Origin: Streptomyces hoynatensis | GTDB lineage: Bacteria; Actinomycetota; Actinomycetes; Streptomycetales; Streptomycetaceae | Assembly: GCF_003626535.1 (NCBI RefSeq) | Contig: NZ_RBAL01000013.1 | Span: 1 to 64,000, forward strand | Direction of reading: 5' to 3' | Length of the DNA stretch: 64,000 nt | In this document: in pieces, positions 59,945-64,000 of the stretch | Numbering within the stretch: the stretch's first letter is position 1 | Layout: each line of letters opens with the position of its first letter | Program-made: the position numbers and the translations under genes | The notes under the pieces: model-generated | The model's input: only the letters and a program-made list of their open reading frames with translations | What the model was told of the DNA's origin: nothing | Database searches by the model: none

Positions 59945-62900
59945 GTGACCGCCCCGCTCCCCGGCCCGGCCGCGGAACCGCGGCCGGATTCCCCGCACGG
60001 CCCGGCGGACGTCCCCCAGGCGGCGGACGGCCTCGCGGCCCCGGGGGCGGCCTTCCCCGCAGTCTCCGCCGCCGCCTCCGCCGCCCCGGTGGTCGCCGCC
60101 CTCGGCGGCCTCGGCGCGGCCGTGGACTGCGCGGGCCTGCGCCGGCTCTCCCTGGCGGACCCCTCCGTGCTGTGGCTGGTCGTCGCGGGCGCCATGGACC
60201 TGTTCGCGGTGGACGCGGCGCGGGAGGGGCCCTGGCACTTCCTCGGCAGGCTGGACGCCGGCACGCTGCTGCTCGGCTCGGTCGCCGGCCCCCGGCACAC
60301 GCTGGCCGCCCGCCCGCTGCCCGGCTGCCTGCTGCGCCGCATCCCGCTGTACGAGATACCCGAGACGTACGAGACACCCGAGACGTACGAGACGCCCGGG
60401 GCGTACGAGACGTACGGGGTGTACGGGGCGCCGGAGACGTACGGGGTGCCCGGGGCGTACGGGATGCCGGGGAACGCGGTCGCGCACGGCGGGGGGTACG
60501 CGGCGGGCGCGCCCCCGGCGTACGGCGACGGGTACGGCACCGGCGCGGGCGGGGCGTACGGCACCGCGCCCGGCGGGGCCTGGGCCGCGGGGCAGCCCGG
60601 GGAACCGGGCCGCCGGCAGGACCCGGCCCAGGGGTGGGCGCAGGAGTGGGGCCAAGGGTGGGGCGGGCAGGGGCAGTTCCGGGACGGGGCGGCGGCGGGG
60701 CCGCTTGAGGAGGCGTTCGCGCGGGGCGTCGGCCACGGCCTGCGGGTGCTGTACGAGGCCCCGCTGAACGGGCGGGCCGCGGCCCCTGGCGCGGCCGACG
60801 AGGACATCCTGTGGCTCCAGGTGCCCCCGGGCGGCGTGCGGTACGGCGCCCCCGCGGCGGCGGGCGAGGGCGGCAGCCTGCTCCTGGACGGCGGGATGTG
60901 GCGGGGCATGATCGACCGGCAGCACCGGCTGCTGCGCGCCCTGGACCGCTGGATCGAGCAGGTGGAGCGCGCCCACGAGGACCGGGCCGCGGCCGGGCTC
61001 AGGGCGGGCGAGGCGGCCCGCACCCGGGCCGACGAGGCGCTGCTCGCCTCCATCGACGGCGGCCGCCCGCCGCAGGCGGGGGCCGACGCCACCTACGCCG
61101 CCTGCCGCCTCGTCGCCGAGGAGGCCCGCATCGCCCTCGGGCCGGCCGCCCCCGCCGCCGGCGCCGCGGACGGCACCGATCCCGTGGAGCGCCTCGCGCT
61201 CGCCGCCCGGGTCCGCACCCGCCGGGTGCGGCTCGCCGGCCGGTGGTGGCGGGAGAACAGCGGCCCCCTGGTGGGCTGGCGGCTGCGCGCCACGGCCGAC
61301 GGAACCGACGGAACGTCCGGGACCGACGGGACCGACAGGACGTCCGGGACGGACGGGACGGGCCGGACGGACGGGACCGACGGGACCGACGGGACGGCGG
61401 GGACGACCGAAGCAGCGGGGGCGGCGGAGGCGGTGCCGGTGGCGCTCCTGTGGCGGCGCGGCGGCTACGTGGCCCTCGACCCCGCCACCGGCCGCAGGGA
61501 GCGCGTCGGCGCGCGGAACGCCGCGGCCCTGGCCCCGCACGCCGTCATGTTCTACCGCCCGCTGCCCGACCGGCCGTTGAGCCTGCCGCGGCTGCTGTAC
61601 TTCAGCCTGCGCGGCACCCGCGGCGAGCTGCGCAGGCTCGTGCTTGGCGGCCTCGTCTCCGTCGGCCTCGGCGCGCTGGTGCCCCTGGCCACCGGCAAGG
61701 TGCTGGGCGAGTACGTGCCCCGCGGCGAGACCGGCCCCCTCGTGCGGGTCGGCGTGGCGCTGCTGGCGATCGGCCTCGTCTCGGCCGCCTACGCGCTGCT
61801 CCAGAACCTCGCCATCCTCCGCATCGAGGGCCGCATCGAGGCCACCCTGCAACCGGCCGTGTGGGACCGGCTGCTCCGGCTGCCGCCGCCGTTCTTCGCG
61901 GGCCGCTCCACCGGCGAACTCGCCGCCGCCGCCATGGGCATCAGCGCCATCCGCCGCGTCCTGTCGGGCACCGGCTCGGTGTGCGTGCAGGCGGGTGCGG
62001 TCGGCGCGGTGAACCTCGTGCTGCTCCTCGTCTACAGCGTGCCGCTGGCGCTGGTGGCCCTCGCCATGCTGCTGGCCGTCGCCGGGCTCTTCGCCGGACT
62101 CGGGCTGTGGCAACTCCGGTACCAGCGGCGGCTGGTGCGGCTGACCAACCGGCTGAGCAACCAGGCGTTCCAGACCCTGCGCGGGCTGCCCAAGCTGCGG
62201 GTGGCCGCCGCCGAGAGCTTCGCCTACGCCGCCTGGGCGGGGGAGTTCGCCCGCACCCGCGCGCTGCATCAGCGCATCGGCCGGGTCAAGAACACCGTGA
62301 CGGTGCTCAACGCGATCTACCTGCCGCTCAGTTCGCTCCTCATGTTCCTGCTGCTCGCCGGGCCGGCCGAGGGCAGCATGTCGGTCGGCGGGTTCCTCAC
62401 CTTCAGCACCGCGGTCACGATGCTGCTCTCCTCGGTCACCCAGCTCACCGGCGCGCTGCTGTCGGCGGCCGCGGTGCAGCCGATGTTCGAGCAGGTGCGG
62501 CCGATCCTGCGGGAGCCGCCCGAGGTGCGCTCCTCCAGCGTCGCGCCCGGCGAGCTGCGGGGCCGGGTGGAGGCGCGGAACCTGTCCTACCGGTACGCCG
62601 AGGACGGTCCCCTGGTGCTGGACGACGTGAGCATCGAGGCGCGCGAGGGCGAGTTCCTGGCGATCGTCGGGCCAAGCGGCTGCGGCAAGTCCACGCTGCT
62701 GCGGCTGCTGATCGGCTTCGACCGGCCGCTGTCGGGCAGCGTGCTCTACGACGGGCAGGACCTGGCGGCGCTGGACCAGGCGGCCGTGCGGCGGCAGTGC
62801 GGGGTGGTGCTGCAGCACGCGCAGCCGCTGACCGGCTCGCTCCTGGACTGCATCCGCGGCGCGGGGACGTACGCGCTGGAGGAGGTGTGGGAGGCGGTGG

Positions 62901-63280
62901 CGAAGGCGGGCCTCGCCGAGGACGTCAAGGCCATGCCGATGGGCCTGCACACCGTGCTGTCCGACGGCGGCGGCACCCTCTCCGGCGGGCAGCGGCAGCG
63001 GCTGATGATCGCGCAGGCGCTCATCCGCAGGCCGCGGGTCCTCTTCCTCGACGAGGCCACCAGCGCGCTGGACAACGAGGCGCAGCGGGTGGTCATCGAG
63101 GCGACCCGCGGGCTGCGCGCCACCCGGATCGTCATCGCCCACCGGCTGTCCACGGTGCTGGACGCGGACCGGGTGGTGGTGCTGCACGACGGGCGGGTGG
63201 CGCAGCAGGGACCGCCGGCCGCGCTGCTCGCCGACACCGGCGGGCTCTTCCACGAGCTGGTCCGCCGCCAGCTCCGGTGA
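59945..63280 (+). CDS. second NHLM-system ABC transporter with long N-terminal domain
   Basis: The 1111-residue protein begins one base after the previous stop. Residues 1-540 are the variable N-terminal region of this family (motifs such as SVLWLVVAGAMDLFAV and WWRENSGPLVGW). It contains two low-complexity arrays: Tyr/Glu/Thr/Pro/Gly repeats (60350-60480) and Thr/Asp/Gly repeats (61298-61400). A membrane domain follows (about 555-850). The ATPase domain has Walker A GPSGCGKST, signature LSGGQRQR and Walker B LFLDEATSALD. It has no C39 domain. In NHLM systems this protein pairs with the peptidase transporter as a heterodimer. The first region is thought to be regulatory; its ligand is unknown. 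Confidence 0.9.
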   Translation: MTAPLPGPAAEPRPDSPHGPADVPQAADGLAAPGAAFPAVSAAASAAPVVAALGGLGAAVDCAGLRRLSLADPSVLWLVVAGAMDLFAVDAAREGPWHFLGRLDAGTLLLGSVAGPRHTLAARPLPGCLLRRIPLYEIPETYETPETYETPGAYETYGVYGAPETYGVPGAYGMPGNAVAHGGGYAAGAPPAYGDGYGTGAGGAYGTAPGGAWAAGQPGEPGRRQDPAQGWAQEWGQGWGGQGQFRDGAAAGPLEEAFARGVGHGLRVLYEAPLNGRAAAPGAADEDILWLQVPPGGVRYGAPAAAGEGGSLLLDGGMWRGMIDRQHRLLRALDRWIEQVERAHEDRAAAGLRAGEAARTRADEALLASIDGGRPPQAGADATYAACRLVAEEARIALGPAAPAAGAADGTDPVERLALAARVRTRRVRLAGRWWRENSGPLVGWRLRATADGTDGTSGTDGTDRTSGTDGTGRTDGTDGTDGTAGTTEAAGAAEAVPVALLWRRGGYVALDPATGRRERVGARNAAALAPHAVMFYRPLPDRPLSLPRLLYFSLRGTRGELRRLVLGGLVSVGLGALVPLATGKVLGEYVPRGETGPLVRVGVALLAIGLVSAAYALLQNLAILRIEGRIEATLQPAVWDRLLRLPPPFFAGRSTGELAAAAMGISAIRRVLSGTGSVCVQAGAVGAVNLVLLLVYSVPLALVALAMLLAVAGLFAGLGLWQLRYQRRLVRLTNRLSNQAFQTLRGLPKLRVAAAESFAYAAWAGEFARTRALHQRIGRVKNTVTVLNAIYLPLSSLLMFLLLAGPAEGSMSVGGFLTFSTAVTMLLSSVTQLTGALLSAAAVQPMFEQVRPILREPPEVRSSSVAPGELRGRVEARNLSYRYAEDGPLVLDDVSIEAREGEFLAIVGPSGCGKSTLLRLLIGFDRPLSGSVLYDGQDLAALDQAAVRRQCGVVLQHAQPLTGSLLDCIRGAGTYALEEVWEAVAKAGLAEDVKAMPMGLHTVLSDGGGTLSGGQRQRLMIAQALIRRPRVLFLDEATSALDNEAQRVVIEATRGLRATRIVIAHRLSTVLDADRVVVLHDGRVAQQGPPAALLADTGGLFHELVRRQLR

Positions 63281-63357
63281 ACCGCAGGGGGCGCCGCGGG
63301 GGAGCGCCAGGAGCACGGCCGGGAGCGTCCCGGCCGTGGCGAGAAGGGCAGGGAGAC

Positions 63358-64000
63358 GTGGCAGACGACGGGATGTCCACCGAACGCGCCCCAGGCGGCG
63401 CCGGGGCGCCGGGCGGCGGCCGGCCGGCGGCCGGGCTGCGGCAGGCCCCGGACGCCGTGCTCGCGGCGCGGGCCGGAAGGGGCGACGAGGCGGCCTTCGC
63501 CGAGCTGTACGGGCGCCACGCGCGCGCGGTGCGGCGGGAGGCGCGGGACAGCGGGCTGAGCGCGGACGCGGCCGAGGACCTGACCGAGGAGACGTTTCTG
63601 CACACCTTGCAGGCGCTCCGCGGCGGCGGGACCGTCGCCCGGGTCCGGGAGCATCTGCTCGCCACCGTGCGGCGGATGGCCGCGGACTGGCCGGCGGAGG
63701 GACGGCCCGGGGCGGACCGGCCGGCCGCGGACTGGTCTTCGGCCGGGGACTGGCCGGCGGCGGAGGGCGGCGGGGAGGGGGCCGCCGCGCCGGCGGACGG
63801 GAACGCGGCCGGCGGCCCCTCGGCCGAGGAGCAGGCCCTGCGCCGGGCGGAGCGCGGCATCCTCGCCACCGCCTACCGCAGCCTGCCGCCGCGCTGGCGG
63901 AAGGTCCTGTGGCTCACCGCCGTCGAACGCCAGCCGCCGGAGCGGGTGGGGCGCGAGCTGGGGCTGACGCCCAACGCCGCGGCCGTGCTGGCCCACCGCG
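63358..64000 (+). CDS. ECF-type RNA polymerase sigma factor (partial, cut by the window end)
   Basis: From GTG 63358 the frame is open to the edge. It contains a sigma-70 region 2 (AARAGRGDEAAFAELYGRHARA and AAEDLTEETFLHTLQAL) and a region 4 start (AYRSLPPRWRKVLWLTAVE and VGRELGLTPNAAAVLAHR). A 55-residue acidic, Trp- and Gly-rich linker separates the two. ATG 63373 is another start. It follows the export operon by 78 bases on the same strand and may regulate it. Long forms of such proteins often carry a C-terminal extracytoplasmic domain; that part is not in view. Confidence 0.85.
   Translation, partial: MADDGMSTERAPGGAGAPGGGRPAAGLRQAPDAVLAARAGRGDEAAFAELYGRHARAVRREARDSGLSADAAEDLTEETFLHTLQALRGGGTVARVREHLLATVRRMAADWPAEGRPGADRPAADWSSAGDWPAAEGGGEGAAAPADGNAAGGPSAEEQALRRAERGILATAYRSLPPRWRKVLWLTAVERQPPERVGRELGLTPNAAAVLAHR

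Noticed and set aside
57484..61092. Very long minus-strand open frame opposite the export genes
   Set aside because: The plus strand has complete C39 and ABC motifs; the opposite frame is a GC-driven shadow.

Overview
The window looks like a chromosomal segment of a Streptomyces or a very close relative. It is extremely GC-rich, most genes have near-saturated GC at third codon positions, GTG and TTG starts are common, and it carries typical Streptomyces families: an AfsR-like SARP regulator, an AtrA-like TetR regulator, a sporulation-associated HTH/TPR protein, PrsW, a SpoIIE phosphatase and secreted glycosidases. From memory, the order NADH dehydrogenase / AtrA / AfsR-like / asparagine-synthase-like / HTH-TPR protein / TrmB / aldo-keto reductase / PrsW / RNA helicase matches the S. 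coelicolor chromosome around SCO4096-SCO4120; I could not check this by alignment.

Layout. 1-293: leader and promoters of an rRNA operon on the minus strand; its 16S gene begins at the left edge. 0.3-23.7 kb: core genes (SpoIIE phosphatase, type II NADH dehydrogenase, AtrA-like and AfsR-like regulators, degenerate asparagine-synthase-like protein, HTH/TPR regulator, frameshifted beta-propeller protein, TrmB, XRE regulator with aldo-keto reductase, monooxygenase, PrsW, a TPR/sialyltransferase-like protein, a second aldo-keto reductase, and an M23 peptidase under a c-di-AMP riboswitch). 24.2-32.2 kb: a probable conflict or surface-signalling locus made of EACC1-like protein, caspase-TM-binding domain-VWA protein, solute-binding lipoprotein, and a divergent membrane-anchored type 1 periplasmic-binding receptor. 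32.3-40.3 kb: acetyltransferase, two small coupled unknown genes, GH25 lysozyme, MerR regulator with monooxygenase, tRNA-Lys, DEAD-box helicase, lipoprotein, small zincin, tRNA-Glu.

40.4-49.8 kb, starting next to tRNA-Glu: a plant-polysaccharide module with GH5 mannanase, an Lpl-type sugar ABC importer, a ROK regulator and a GH62 arabinofuranosidase. 49.8-50.6 kb: a scar of two truncated divergent genes (SnoaL-like and LysR). 50.7-55.9 kb: M48 peptidase overlapping a D-lactate dehydrogenase tail to tail, then a two-component system. 56.3-64 kb: a peptide-export locus of the NHLM type, with a cysteine-free double-glycine precursor, an HlyD-like protein, a C39 peptidase/ABC transporter, a second ABC transporter, and an ECF-type sigma factor cut by the right edge.

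How the genes work together. In the polysaccharide module the secreted mannanase makes oligosaccharides, the lipoprotein and two permeases import them, and the divergent ROK protein probably represses the set; hairpins between the genes probably tune expression. In the NHLM locus the C39 domain should cleave the leader after Gly-Gly during export through the paired ABC proteins and the HlyD-like protein. In the caspase locus three extracellular binding modules occur with no permease or transport ATPase, which suggests ligand sensing coupled to an intracellular caspase rather than uptake.
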